DNA from: Caballeronia sp. dw_19
Lineage (GTDB): Bacteria > Pseudomonadota > Gammaproteobacteria > Burkholderiales > Burkholderiaceae
Assembly: GCF_018449515.1 (NCBI RefSeq)
Contig: NZ_JAAVUQ010000020.1
Span: forward strand, 87,033-151,032
Direction: 5' to 3'
DNA length: 64,000 nucleotides
Below, piece by piece: positions 16,595 to 25,261 of the stretch. The position numbers and the translations under genes were made by a program. Each line of letters opens with the position of its first letter. Positions within the stretch are counted from its first letter, which is position 1. The notes under the pieces were generated by a model, which was not told the DNA's origin, did not search any database, and saw only the letters and a program-made list of their open reading frames with translations.

Positions 16595-17917
16595 TCAGGA
16601 CAACGCGCCGCGCACACGTCCGTTCCAGCAATCGTCAAGCTGATACAGCACGGCACCCACCGGCACGCTCAAGTTGCGCGCGATGCCGCCCGGACTTAGC
16701 GGGAACGGACCTTCGCCGAATGCGCTGGGTGCGGCGTCGAAGCCTGATAGTGTTCTTGCGATGCGCTGCCCGAGGTAACTCATCAACGCGACGCCGTTGC
16801 CGTTGCAGCCGAGCGCGTAAAACACGCCGTCGCGTTCGCCTATGTGCGCGAGCTTGTCGCCGGTCATCGCAACGTATCCCTTCCATGCATGCGTGATACG
16901 CACATCGCGCAAAGCGGGCCAGAGCTGCACCATCTTCGTGTGCAGGATTCGCGCCGCCTCGCGTTCGCCGACTTCGCGAAACGATGGCCGCGAGCCGAAC
17001 AACATGCGCGTGCCGTCAGGGGAAGGACGCGTATAAAACAGGTTGCGCTTGGAGTCGCTGATCATGCGACGGCCGGGATTCAGTACATCCATGAGTCCGG
17101 GCGGCAGCGGTTCCGTGGCGATCTGGTAACTCGCCACCGGCAGCACGCGCCGCGATAAAAATGGCAGCAAGGGTCCGGTATAACCGTTGGTCGCGATCAG
17201 CACTTGCTTTGCATCAATCTTGCCGCGCGCTGTATGAACAGCGAAGCGCGCGCCGGTCCGTTCAATTCGTTCGACCGCCGCGTGCGAATGCAGGCTCGCG
17301 CCGCGCCGCCGCGCGAGTTCGCGCAGGGCGCGATGATATTTTGCCGTATGCAGGCCGCCGTATTCATCTACGAGAATGCCACCATAGTAGTAGTCGGACC
17401 CCACCACGGCACGTTGCTCCGCACGCGTCACCACATGTACGGTCACGCCGGTTTTCTCGCGCAGCAGTTCACCTTGCTTACGCAGCCGCTCGAAATGCCC
17501 GGGGGTGAACGCACCAAAAAAGCGACCGGTTATCTGCAGATCGGCGTCGAGCGATTCACTGGCTATCAGGTGCTTGAGATAGTCGAAACTCGCCGTGGAT
17601 TCGGCCATCAAGCGGCTCAGCCGTTCCGCCGATACCCCGCGAATGGCGTCGGTCAGCGCCAGTTTCTGCCCGCTCGACACCATGCCGCCGCTGCGCGTGC
17701 TGCCGCCCGCGCCGATCTCGGCGGCATCGAGCACAGCCACCGTTGCACCTTGCCGCGCCGCTTCCGCCGCCGCCGACAAGCCGCAATAGCCGCTCCCCAC
17801 GATCACCAGATCCACGCTCGGCGGCAACGCGACGCGCGATGTTTCTGGCGGCGCCGCATCCCACCAATAGGGTGCGATGCGAAAGTCATCGTGGAAAAGC
17901 AGTGCGTCGGCTCGCAT
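16595..17917 (-). CDS. FAD-dependent oxidoreductase, gamma-glutamylputrescine oxidase-like (PuuB/OrdL type)
   Basis: 440 residues. The N-terminal YWWDAAPPET leads into VDLVIVGSGYCGLSAAAEAARQG (GxGxxG at 41-46), a pattern of the OrdL/PuuB group whose members start with a Y-W-x-x-x-A segment. ATNGYTGPLLPFLSRRVLPV, then KGYVAMTGDKLAHIGERDGVFYALGCNGNGVALMSYLGQRIA, completes the fold. Members oxidise secondary amines with oxygen, making aldehyde plus amine. It is the first gene of the minus-strand series and is divergent from the LysR gene at 18055, which probably regulates the series. Confidence 0.88.
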   Translation of the reverse strand: MRADALLFHDDFRIAPYWWDAAPPETSRVALPPSVDLVIVGSGYCGLSAAAEAARQGATVAVLDAAEIGAGGSTRSGGMVSSGQKLALTDAIRGVSAERLSRLMAESTASFDYLKHLIASESLDADLQITGRFFGAFTPGHFERLRKQGELLREKTGVTVHVVTRAEQRAVVGSDYYYGGILVDEYGGLHTAKYHRALRELARRRGASLHSHAAVERIERTGARFAVHTARGKIDAKQVLIATNGYTGPLLPFLSRRVLPVASYQIATEPLPPGLMDVLNPGRRMISDSKRNLFYTRPSPDGTRMLFGSRPSFREVGEREAARILHTKMVQLWPALRDVRITHAWKGYVAMTGDKLAHIGERDGVFYALGCNGNGVALMSYLGQRIARTLSGFDAAPSAFGEGPFPLSPGGIARNLSVPVGAVLYQLDDCWNGRVRGALS

Positions 17918-18054
17918 GGTTCGCTGGGAGTGGCTAGTTGCAATTAGTCTAGGAGCGCTTCCGTCATCCGGTCAAATACGGCCAAAAAGGTCTGCTATTC
18001 ATTTTTGATATGACAAGCTTCCGTACGGACCGGGCAAATCAAGGGAGCGGACAC

Positions 18055-18972
18055 ATGAACCAGAAGCAAATCGAAGCGTTCAGGCTGGTGATGCTGAGGG
18101 GATCGATGACGGCCGCGGCCGAAGAACTCGGCACCTCGCAGCCTAGCGTCAGCCGCCTGATCGCGGAGCTGGAGGCGTCGACGGGACTCGCGCTTTTCAC
18201 GCGCAACGGCGGCAGGATCCAGGCTACCGATGCGGGGACCGCGTTCTATCGCGAGGTCGACCGCAGTTTCGTCGGACTCGAAAAGCTTGGGCATTCAGCG
18301 CGCGAGATCCGCCAGTTCGGCAGTGGCCGGCTGCGTCTGGTGGCGCCGCCGGTGCTGGCGTTATCGTTCGTACCCCTTGTGATCGAGCGCTTCCTTGCGG
18401 CATATCCGCGTATTGCGGTGTCGCTGGAAATGCGCAGCGAGGGCACGATCCAGCGCTGGGCATCGTCGGCGTATTGCGATGTCGGTTTTGCCACCACTAC
18501 GCCTGATGCGTTCGGCGTGACCAGCGCGGAATTGTATCGGCTGGCGGGGGTCTGCGCGCTGCCCGCGAAACATCCGCTCACCGCGCGCAAGCGGATTCAT
18601 GCGCGTGACTTGAGGGATCAGAGCCTGATCCTGCCGTCCTACGCCGACGACACACGCTCGTCGCTCGACCACGCGTTGCGGCAGGCCGGCGTGAACCAGG
18701 TGCCGGTGATCGAGACGCCTTACGGCGCCACCATTTGCGCGATGGTCGCGCGTGGCCTGGGTGTGGGCGTGGTGAATCCGCTGGCCACTTCCGATACCAA
18801 TCCGGCCCGCATCGTGTTCAGGCCGTTCTCGCCGGAAGTCATGTTTCGCGGCTTCACGGTCTGTCCTCAGTTACAGCATTCGAACCCGCTGGTGAAGGCG
18901 TTCCTTGATCTCACCAAGGAGACGATGGCGATCGAAGCAGCCCGTTTGCGAGGTTTCGCCGAAGCTGTCTGA
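18055..18972 (+). CDS. LysR family transcriptional regulator
   Basis: 305 residues from the ATG at 18055 (GGGAG upstream). The winged HTH is MNQKQIEAFRLVMLRGSMTAAAEELGTSQPSVSRLIAELE, and the following GLALFTRNGGRIQATDAG resembles the OccR/NocR-like regulators of opine and arginine-derived compound use. The effector domain is of the usual length. The gene is divergent from the FAD oxidase with 137 bases between them, the standard arrangement for a LysR activator and its target operon (16595-17917 down to 12825). Confidence 0.92.
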   Translation: MNQKQIEAFRLVMLRGSMTAAAEELGTSQPSVSRLIAELEASTGLALFTRNGGRIQATDAGTAFYREVDRSFVGLEKLGHSAREIRQFGSGRLRLVAPPVLALSFVPLVIERFLAAYPRIAVSLEMRSEGTIQRWASSAYCDVGFATTTPDAFGVTSAELYRLAGVCALPAKHPLTARKRIHARDLRDQSLILPSYADDTRSSLDHALRQAGVNQVPVIETPYGATICAMVARGLGVGVVNPLATSDTNPARIVFRPFSPEVMFRGFTVCPQLQHSNPLVKAFLDLTKETMAIEAARLRGFAEAV

Positions 18973-19181
18973 TCTGTGGGTGACCGAGCGGATCGAGGAG
19001 GCGCATGGGGGTGAACTTGTGTGTGAAGCAGGAGATCGATGCGCAGGAGCAGTGACTCCGGTACAAAAACCCACCCCGGTGGCGCTGATCTTTTTCTGCT
19101 AGATTGAACGTTCTCGCCAAGCGTCGTGCATCTGAGGTTTCAGAATCCGCACGCGCGACCCGTCTGGCGCTTCGATCGATC

Positions 19182-20048
19182 ATGACTTCGCCTATCGCTG
19201 TTCCATCCACACTCGACACCCGGAGCCGGCCCGCAAACCGGGCGCGGATCTGGCGCGAGCCGGCGCTGGCAAATGCTGAATTGCTCCGGGCGGCTTACCG
19301 GACGCATCAATTTCCGCCTCACGCACACGACGAATACGCGATTGGTTTCATCGAACGCGGCGCGCAGGCTTATACGCGCGGCCGCAAGGAGCGGCTGATC
19401 ATGCCGGTGGGAAAGATCTGCGTGATCAATCCTGGGCAGCTCCACGAGGGCAGGGGCGCGACCGAGGTCGGCTGGGACTATCGGATGATCTATATCCCGC
19501 CCGAGGGCCTGGCGATGGTTCTGGCGGGCTCGGAACCTGTTAGCGCGCGCGACTTGCCGTTCTTCGCGGAATCGGTCATAGACGACCCTGAAACATTGCA
19601 GGCACTGCACGCCGCGCACTTGTGCTCCGAGTCTTCGGACGCTTCGCAACTCGAAAAGGCATCGCGCCTGATCTACGCCTTGCGCCAACTCATGACACGG
19701 CATGGCCAGGGCATGCCGCGCGCTCAACTGCCGCGCGCGGAGCCGGGCGCGGTGCGTCGTGCAAGAGAGTTTATCGATGCAAGCGTGGCAGCGAATCCGT
19801 CACTTGACGATATCGCCCGCGCGGCCGCCATGAGTCCCTTTCATTTGTTACGCGAGTTCAAGAAGGCGATCGGTGTGCCGCCTCATGCGTATCTTGTGCA
19901 ACGTCGTGTGGACAAAGCACGCCGCTTGTTACTGAAAGGGCATGCACCGAGGCTGGTCGCAATTGAAGTGGGTTACAGCGACCAGGCGCATTTCAGCCGC
20001 GAATTCAGACGTTTTTACGGTGTGCCGCCCAGCACGGCGATTCGTTAG
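19182..20048 (+). CDS. AraC family transcriptional regulator with N-terminal cupin
   Basis: 288 residues from the ATG at 19182; an in-frame ATG at 19104 would add 26 residues without family similarity, and neither start has a strong site. The N-terminal AraC-ligand cupin is read from FPPHAHDEYAIGFIERGAQAYTRGRKERLIMPVGKICVINPGQLHEGRG. The C-terminal double HTH runs from ARAAAMSPFHLLREFKKAIGVPPHAYLVQRRVDKARRLL to the signature SDQAHFSREFRRFYGVPPS. It lies 81 bases before the threonine aldolase gene on the same strand, so it may control that gene. The effector could be an amino acid, by context only. Confidence 0.9.
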   Translation: MTSPIAVPSTLDTRSRPANRARIWREPALANAELLRAAYRTHQFPPHAHDEYAIGFIERGAQAYTRGRKERLIMPVGKICVINPGQLHEGRGATEVGWDYRMIYIPPEGLAMVLAGSEPVSARDLPFFAESVIDDPETLQALHAAHLCSESSDASQLEKASRLIYALRQLMTRHGQGMPRAQLPRAEPGAVRRAREFIDASVAANPSLDDIARAAAMSPFHLLREFKKAIGVPPHAYLVQRRVDKARRLLLKGHAPRLVAIEVGYSDQAHFSREFRRFYGVPPSTAIR

Positions 20049-20129
20049 AAAGAACCGCAATTTTCTTCAAGGCACACGCTCGGCTGTCCGTCAGACTGGA
20101 CTCCATCGATTCATTGAATGGAGAAAACC

Positions 20130-21224
20130 ATGATCGACTTGCGCAGCGACACCTGTAGCCAACCCACCGAAGCCATGCGTCACGCGATGGCGACGGCACC
20201 GGTCGGTGATGACGTCTATAGCGACGACCCCACAGTCAAACGGCTCGAACGCGAGGTCGCGGATCTGCTCGGCAAGGAAGACGCCGTCTACATGGTGACC
20301 GGCACCATGACGAACCAGGTGGCTATCCGGGCGCATACCGAGCCGGGCGATGCCGTTCTGTTCGATCAGAACGCCCATGTCTACATACTCGAAGGCGGCG
20401 CGCCTGCAGCGTATGCCGGCGTGCTTCCGCGCTTGTTACCCGGCGTGCGCGGCATCTTCAATGCAGGCGATGTGGAAGCGGCTATCGGTGTGCCCCACCG
20501 GTTCTTTCCCGCCACCATTCCCGCTCCCGTCCGGCTGCTGTGTCTTGAGAATACGCACAACATTGGTGGTGGCAAAGTGTGGCCGCTCGAGCAACTCAAG
20601 GCCGTATGCGACGCAGGACGTGCGCGCGGCGTGAAGCTGCATCTGGATGGCGCACGGCTTTGGCATGCCACGGCCGCGACCGGTATTGCGGAGAGTGAAT
20701 ATGCCCGGCATTTCGACACGGTCAGCGTCTGCTTTTCCAAGGGACTGGGTGCGCCTGTCGGATCTGCGCTGGCGGGATCGCGTGAATTCATCGCGCGGGC
20801 CAGGCGCTTCAAGCAGCAGATTGGCGGCGGCTTCAGACAGGCCGGGATCATTGCGGCCGGTGCGCTCTATGCGCTGCAAAATAACCGGGCGCGGCTGATC
20901 GAAGATCACGAAAACGCCCGTCTGCTTGCAGAAGGAATTGCATCACTGCCGGGTATCGAGATCGATGTGAATGCGGTCGAGACGAATATTGTCCGGTTCG
21001 TGGTGACGTCCTTGCCAGCGGGTGAGTTTGTCGAGCGCTTGTACGAGAAGGGCTTGTATGTGCTGCCTTCCGGTACCGACGGCGTGCGCGCGATTCCGTA
21101 TCTGAACATCACGAAAGCGCAGGTTCAGGAGGCTATCGGCATTATTGCGTCAGTGGCCGAAGCGTATGCGGAGAAGGCCGGTGTAATGGCAGGACAAGCG
21201 GCAAGGGGTGGCGCGGGATATTAA
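20130..21224 (+). CDS. ltaE: low-specificity L-threonine aldolase
   Basis: 364 residues from MIDLRSDTCSQPTEAMRHAM; TGGAG precedes the ATG at 20130, which is preferred to the in-frame ATG at 20118. The PLP lysine is Lys204 in VCFSKGLGAPVGS, with HLDGARLWHA (171-180) supplying the Asp and Arg that hold the cofactor. The enzyme splits L-threonine and allo-threonine to glycine and acetaldehyde in the cytoplasm. Length matches the family (about 340-370). It follows the AraC gene directly and is convergent with the GST gene. Confidence 0.92.
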   Translation: MIDLRSDTCSQPTEAMRHAMATAPVGDDVYSDDPTVKRLEREVADLLGKEDAVYMVTGTMTNQVAIRAHTEPGDAVLFDQNAHVYILEGGAPAAYAGVLPRLLPGVRGIFNAGDVEAAIGVPHRFFPATIPAPVRLLCLENTHNIGGGKVWPLEQLKAVCDAGRARGVKLHLDGARLWHATAATGIAESEYARHFDTVSVCFSKGLGAPVGSALAGSREFIARARRFKQQIGGGFRQAGIIAAGALYALQNNRARLIEDHENARLLAEGIASLPGIEIDVNAVETNIVRFVVTSLPAGEFVERLYEKGLYVLPSGTDGVRAIPYLNITKAQVQEAIGIIASVAEAYAEKAGVMAGQAARGGAGY

Positions 21225-21281
21225 AGCAAGGGTGCGGCGGCCGGGATTCATTAGCAGCCGCACCCCCTTGCCGCTCGCGCT

Positions 21282-21944
21282 TTACCCCGGCGCTCCAGCT
21301 TGCCGCTTGGGATCGGCCTTCATGAATGCCGGATGCTGGTCACATGTGGCCATGATCCGGTCGATAGTCGGAATGTCAGGGATCTCGATCTTGAACACAC
21401 GCGCCACAGCGACAATGCTCGCGAGGCAAATATCCGCAATGGTCGGTTCATCGCCATGACAGAACGTGCCCGTTTCCGGCGCGCCCGCCAGACGTTCTTC
21501 GACTGCGGTGAGGCCCGTGCCGAACCAGCGGATTTGCCATGCGCGCCACGCTGCATCGTCGAATCCACCCGTTGTCTGAAGATACTTTTTCACACGCGGC
21601 ACGACTAGCGGATGGGTATCGGCTGCACACATGGACGCAATCGAGCGCACTCGTGCGCGACCGTATAAATCGCTCGGCAACAAGGGTGGGGAAGGCTGGA
21701 GTTCATCGAGGAATTCGAGGATCGCCAGCGATTGCGTCAGCGGTTCATGCCCTTGTTCAACCAATGCGGGAATGGACCCTAGCGGACTGATTTTCAGGAA
21801 TTCGGCGCTGCGTTGTTCGCCTGCGTCGAGATCGATATTTTGTTCGTGCGCGCTGAGGCCCTTCAAATTAAGGGCGACACGTACGCGAAATGCGGCGGAC
21901 GAGCGCCAGAACGCGAAGAGTTCGAATTGCGCTTGCTCTGACAT
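21282..21944 (-). CDS. glutathione S-transferase, maleylacetoacetate isomerase-like (zeta class)
   Basis: 220 residues from the ATG at 21944. The N-terminal thioredoxin half contains FWRSSAAFRVRVALNLKGL, PLGSIPALVEQGHEPLTQSLAILEFLDEL, the zeta-class framework. The zeta signature S-S-C-x-x-R-V-R has Ala in place of Cys (SSAAFRVR). The C-terminal helical half has GDEPTIADICLASIVAVARVF. Zeta GSTs isomerise maleylacetoacetate or maleylpyruvate with glutathione. There is no tyrosine or gentisate pathway gene adjacent, so the substrate is uncertain. Confidence 0.82.
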   Translation of the reverse strand: MSEQAQFELFAFWRSSAAFRVRVALNLKGLSAHEQNIDLDAGEQRSAEFLKISPLGSIPALVEQGHEPLTQSLAILEFLDELQPSPPLLPSDLYGRARVRSIASMCAADTHPLVVPRVKKYLQTTGGFDDAAWRAWQIRWFGTGLTAVEERLAGAPETGTFCHGDEPTIADICLASIVAVARVFKIEIPDIPTIDRIMATCDQHPAFMKADPKRQAGAPG

Positions 21945-22056
21945 GAGGATCTTCCTTCGTAGTAGACGGTAGCGGCGACGTTGGTTAAGTCGACGGCTCT
22001 CAACTATGCATGAAAGTGCTCTAGCCTGTGTCCGCAGCTTGAAATATCCACAAACG

Positions 22057-22092
22057 CCGATGCCCGGCGAACCTGAGTTCGCCGGGCATCGG
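22057..22092 (-). terminator. perfect 16-bp hairpin downstream of the DUF4148 gene
   Basis: CCGATGCCCGGCGAAC at 22057-22072 is repeated exactly inverted at 22077-22092 around a CTGA tetraloop. It lies 32 bases past the stop of the minus-strand DUF4148 gene. A short T run (GTTTG) follows on the minus strand. It probably ends that transcript. Confidence 0.7.
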
Positions 22093-22123
22093 TTTGCTGC
22101 CAAGCGCCAAACTTCGGCTTTGA

Positions 22124-22399
22124 TCAGTTATGCGAGTAGAGCGAACGCGTGCCGTCAGCTTGAACGCGATTACCGGATTGAGTGGCGGTGCTGCGCACGC
22201 CGCCGTAAGCGCTTGCGTCAGCATTGTTTGCTGCATTTTCCGCTGCGATGGTTTGCGCGCTCTGGCCGCGTTGCGAAGAGGGTGCGCCAACCTGCGGGTT
22301 GTACGACGGTGCCGGACCATAGCCGCTGCTGGCAAATGCGGGCGCTGCAACGGCGGCGGCAACGGCGACTAACAACGATGCAATAAGGGTCTTGTTCAT
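22124..22399 (-). CDS. DUF4148 domain-containing periplasmic protein
   Basis: 91 residues. MNKTLIASLLVAVAAAVAAPAFA is a Sec signal peptide, cleaved before SSGYGPAPSY. The mature part (SQRGQSAQTIAAENAANNADASAYGG) fits the DUF4148 family of small exported proteins abundant in Burkholderia and Ralstonia. Their role is unknown; many respond to stress or growth phase. The gene has its own terminator and appears monocistronic. Confidence 0.85.
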   Translation of the reverse strand: MNKTLIASLLVAVAAAVAAPAFASSGYGPAPSYNPQVGAPSSQRGQSAQTIAAENAANNADASAYGGVRSTATQSGNRVQADGTRSLYSHN

Positions 22400-23084
22400 G
22401 ATGTGCTCCGATGCGTATCAGTGACTCAGTGACTTCATTTCATGGGCTACGCAGCGGTCCTGCTGGTTGGTGCGCTGCGTCGATGGAATGGAGTATATGC
22501 GCGCACTATCGAAATATTGTACCGATAGAGGGGAATAGTGATTCCACGCAAAACGAATAATCGGAGGCAGTTGGCTTAGCCGAATTCGCTAAGAAAATGG
22601 GGCGTGATAGCGCTACGGGTGAGCGGGCACAGTGGCAAGGTTGGAAGACCGGCGATAGTGCACCGGGCGAGCGTTGCGGCTCCCTCGCCACGGCCCGCCC
22701 GTCGTCGTACAAGGCGCTGCGCGGAACCCGCTTTCGCGGGCTTGGCACGACGCTATCGCTCGGGCTTCCAAACCTGACCCTTGCGTGTCGACGGCGCTCG
22801 CACTATAAGCCACGCCGGAATAGATTCTGGTCACGCTAGCGAAGCTACGCGGACGTGAACGCTTTTAAAAAGTTCTAGCTGGCGACAACTCGTAAGTCTG
22901 CGCGTCCGCATTGCGAATGTATCGGGGAAGTACCTTGAGTTTGCGATGGGCAACCTTTTGCTTGACCGACCGCTTGACGTTTGTCAGCGCACGACAATTT
23001 TTGACAAAATGCCCGAGTGAGGACGGTTACGCTGGCGAGGCCACCATCTCGGGCGTGGCGTTCATTCACATAGGAGACTTAAAC
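22400..23084. other. intergenic stretch upstream of the PAAR cassette
   Basis: About 685 bases. A 74-codon minus frame (22613-22834) and overlapping frames on the plus strand are open, but none has a plausible start or family. The right part (from about 22860) has lower GC, matching the PAAR module that follows. TAGGAG at 23071-23076 is its ribosome binding site. Confidence 0.4.
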
Positions 23085-23465
23085 ATGTTGAAACAGCAAA
23101 ACAACGAGACCACGTATTTGTTCGTCACTATCGGCTCTCGCACCAAGCTTGGAGGCCGAGTTACACGGGTAACAACCAAGGCAGAGCATGAAGGCAAGGC
23201 TCTGGCTCGCGTTGGCGATATCGTCACCTATGACGACGGCAGCGAAGCTACAATCATTGACGGAGCTGGGTTTGCCGCCGCATGGGATGACAAGCCGTTC
23301 GCGCTGGTTGGTTCCCGTCTGAGCAATGGCGATACGATCACAGAAACATTGCAGGACGGCTGGGGTATCACGGTTCGCGACGGCGAAACGATTCCCGGCC
23401 TGTTTGATCCTGCCTACACGCTTCCCCCGATCATCGCGACGGAGGGAGGCAACAATCATGCGTAA
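23085..23465 (+). CDS. PAAR-like domain protein (126 aa)
   Basis: 126 residues. The repeated short strands GSRTKLGGRVTRVT, EHEGKALARVGDIVTYDDGSEATIIDGAG and DKPFALVGSRLSNGDTI form the metal-binding PAAR spike pattern, here in the larger variant that has an acidic loop and a C-terminal D-P-A-Y-T-L-P-P tail. PAAR proteins cap the VgrG spike of a type VI secretion system and carry effectors. TAGGAG lies before the ATG. It overlaps the next gene by eight bases and is the first of a four-gene operon. Confidence 0.75.
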   Translation: MLKQQNNETTYLFVTIGSRTKLGGRVTRVTTKAEHEGKALARVGDIVTYDDGSEATIIDGAGFAAAWDDKPFALVGSRLSNGDTITETLQDGWGITVRDGETIPGLFDPAYTLPPIIATEGGNNHA

Positions 23466-24015
23466 GGCTGCAGTACGGCACGGCGATCCGACGACAACGC
23501 GCGGAGTTGTTCTTGCTTACTCGTCAACAATCCACGACGACGGGAAACAGGTTGCGCTGAGTGGCGACGAAGCAACTTGCGGCAATTGCAAGGGCGTATT
23601 CAAGATATTCGGCACCGGAAAGGGTATGTCCGAAAAGGGGCGCGTCGTGGTTGTTGACGGCGATCAGGTGCTGTGCCCGTGCAAGAAGAACAGGGTGATT
23701 GTTGGCAGCAACCCTGGGATTTTTCTTGAGATCACTGAAGGCTCGGCGCGCGTGAGCAGTGTTGCCGCTACAGCGTCCCCACCGCAAGCCTTAGATGAGG
23801 CGAAGCCTTCCCGTTGGTGCTTAGTCCGGGACGGTGTCACTGGCGAGCCAATCGCTAATCGGGGCTTTGTTGCCGATGTTGGAGGCCGAAGCCAATACGG
23901 GAAGACTGACGGACAAGGCTACGCGAAGATCGAGACCAACGGCGAGCAATTGTTCAACATCCATGTCATCTTTTCGTCGCCGAAGCGCGTCCTGAAACCT
24001 CGTCAAGGAAATTAG
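23458..24015 (+). CDS. PAAR domain protein with C-terminal extension
   Basis: 185 residues; the ATG at 23458 overlaps the end of the first PAAR gene and has GGAGGGAGG upstream. Residues 1-90 follow the PAAR_CT-type pattern: RHGDPTTTRGVVLAYSSTI, VALSGDEATCGNCKGVFKIFGTG, GRVVVVDGDQVLCPCKKNRVIVGSNPGIF, with Cys and His positions for the metal ion. Residues 115-185 (WCLVRDGVTGEPIANRGFVADVGGRSQYGKTDGQGYAKIETNGEQLFNIHVIF) look like an Ig/carboxypeptidase-regulatory-like adaptor domain that could dock the next gene's effector. The gene ends two bases before the amidase start. Confidence 0.8.
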   Translation: MRKAAVRHGDPTTTRGVVLAYSSTIHDDGKQVALSGDEATCGNCKGVFKIFGTGKGMSEKGRVVVVDGDQVLCPCKKNRVIVGSNPGIFLEITEGSARVSSVAATASPPQALDEAKPSRWCLVRDGVTGEPIANRGFVADVGGRSQYGKTDGQGYAKIETNGEQLFNIHVIFSSPKRVLKPRQGN

Positions 24016-24017
24016 TC

Positions 24018-24743
24018 GTGGCAGCAGACTACAACATAGAGCATTGGACTTCGGCTTGTACGATGGTTGGCAGCAGCAAAGACGATGCTGTCTCAATCAG
24101 GGTTCACGATCGGGCCGCAACGCGACAAGCAATCATCAATCACGTAAGACAAAATGGCATGAACTTCGTGGAGCGATCGGATTGGGCTGCGCACAAGAAT
24201 CGCTCTGAGCGGATGCACGACGACTGGAACTACACCAAGATCGCCATCCATCATGCCGGACGTAGTTTTACGTGCGGCCCTGCTGCGCTTCAGATGCTGG
24301 AAATCCAAGACATGCAGATGGGAAAGAGCACAGCGGCGAGCGACGATATCGGCTATCACTATGCGCTTGACTGTTTCGGCAATGTCTTCGAAGGCCGGGA
24401 TATCCGGTTCAAGGGCGAGAACGTGCACAACTACAACACGGGAGTCATCGGTGTTGTGCTGCTAGAGAACCTGGCGGCCCCGGACGAAGGCCGTGATGGC
24501 GTCGCGATGGTCCGAAAGCTTTTCGATGTCATAGGTTTTAACGAGCGACCGCTCCTACCCGAGAAGCAGAAGCAATCGCTCGAAGCATTCGTCGCGATTT
24601 TGCGAGAGTTCTTTTTTATTAATACGCTTGGCGGCCACCGCGAGTTTCCTGGCCAACTGGGGGAGGGCAAGATTTGCCCCGGCAATGTTGGCTCGGCGTT
24701 CGTAAAAGAGCTGCGGAAATTGACTGGGCTAAGTGCGCCATGA
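24018..24743 (+). CDS. N-acetylmuramoyl-L-alanine amidase (PGRP/amidase_2 fold), putative T6SS effector
   Basis: 241 residues with a GTG start. The zinc amidase pattern is visible: IAIHHAGRSFTCG (first zinc His), IGYHYALDCFGNVFEGRDI (catalytic Tyr region), NTGVIGVVLLEN, then GGHREFPGQ and ICPGN, giving the second zinc His and the Cys ligand as in T7 lysozyme. It would cut the bond between MurNAc and L-Ala in peptidoglycan. There is no signal peptide, which fits delivery by the PAAR proteins encoded just upstream rather than Sec export. The last bases overlap the next gene (ATGA). Confidence 0.85.
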   Translation: MAADYNIEHWTSACTMVGSSKDDAVSIRVHDRAATRQAIINHVRQNGMNFVERSDWAAHKNRSERMHDDWNYTKIAIHHAGRSFTCGPAALQMLEIQDMQMGKSTAASDDIGYHYALDCFGNVFEGRDIRFKGENVHNYNTGVIGVVLLENLAAPDEGRDGVAMVRKLFDVIGFNERPLLPEKQKQSLEAFVAILREFFFINTLGGHREFPGQLGEGKICPGNVGSAFVKELRKLTGLSAP

Positions 24744-25057
24744 GCGCGCCATGGAAATGGCTTGGGGCGACAGTTGGCACGGCCATCGTTCTCTTGACGG
24801 TTGCGTACACGGGCTATGTCAATTCGTATTTAGATCATGAGACGCAGACCACGTTTTTCCTGAAACGATATCCGACGTTGCAGGCGAAGTTCTACGACCC
24901 GTTTGCCAATGAGGGGGATGACGAGCCGATCGACCAGTTGTCGCCGACCGATCGTGCGCACTTTGCCGACTACTGCAAGTATCGGTTTGGGGTTGTCGAT
25001 CCTGACACGCGGGCGCTACAGGAGTGCAAAGCGAAGATTCCGGGCTATTTACAGTAG
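24740..25057 (+). CDS. small one-TM protein, candidate immunity protein to the amidase
   Basis: 105 residues. An N-terminal helix (MSAPWKWLGATVGTAIVLLTVAYTGYV) anchors it in the inner membrane with the rest (FFLKRYPTLQAKFYDPFANE..., ending ECKAKIPGYLQ) in the periplasm. Two Cys in the periplasmic part (CKYRFG and ECKAK) could form a disulfide. Its ATG overlaps the amidase stop (ATGA), the usual toxin-immunity arrangement. No family is recognised. Membrane anchoring with a periplasmic domain fits protection against a peptidoglycan amidase arriving in the periplasm. Confidence 0.65.
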   Translation: MSAPWKWLGATVGTAIVLLTVAYTGYVNSYLDHETQTTFFLKRYPTLQAKFYDPFANEGDDEPIDQLSPTDRAHFADYCKYRFGVVDPDTRALQECKAKIPGYLQ

Positions 25058-25107
25058 GCGTGTACTGGCGGCCTGTAGTCGACGAGGTCGGTTTCCTCCC
25101 TTGGGGC

Positions 25108-25177
25108 TTGTAGGACGCCTGCCCGCCGACGTCCGGGCGAGTTGACGCGTCGACGGATCAGGGCAGGTGTCCTACAA
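25108..25177. repeat. dispersed palindromic repeat, copy 2
   Basis: TTGTAGGACGCCTGCCC at 25108-25124 pairs with GGGCAGGTGTCCTACAA at 25161-25177 with one mismatch. The left arm plus CGCCG is shared with copy 1 at 6301-6321. It lies between the immunity candidate and the convergent MATE gene and could act as a bidirectional terminator. Confidence 0.6.
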
Positions 25178-25224
25178 CTCTAAACAATGAGAGAAGCTGA
25201 ATCAGGCTTGAACGCAAAGAGAAA

Positions 25225-25260
25225 ACGCTTAACGGCTTAATCCGCTTAACCGATTAACAG
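25225..25260. repeat. short CTTAA-type tandem repeats at the MATE 3' end
   Basis: GCTTAACGG, GCTTAATCC, GCTTAACCG and ATTAACAG follow each other in 36 bases just beyond the MATE stop codon. Role unknown; slippage-derived spacer is the simplest reading. Confidence 0.35.
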
Positions 25261-25261
25261 C

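Noticed and set aside
22613..22834. 74-codon minus frame left of the PAAR cassette
   Set aside because: No ribosome binding site or family and open frames on both strands; likely GC-rich chance ORF.
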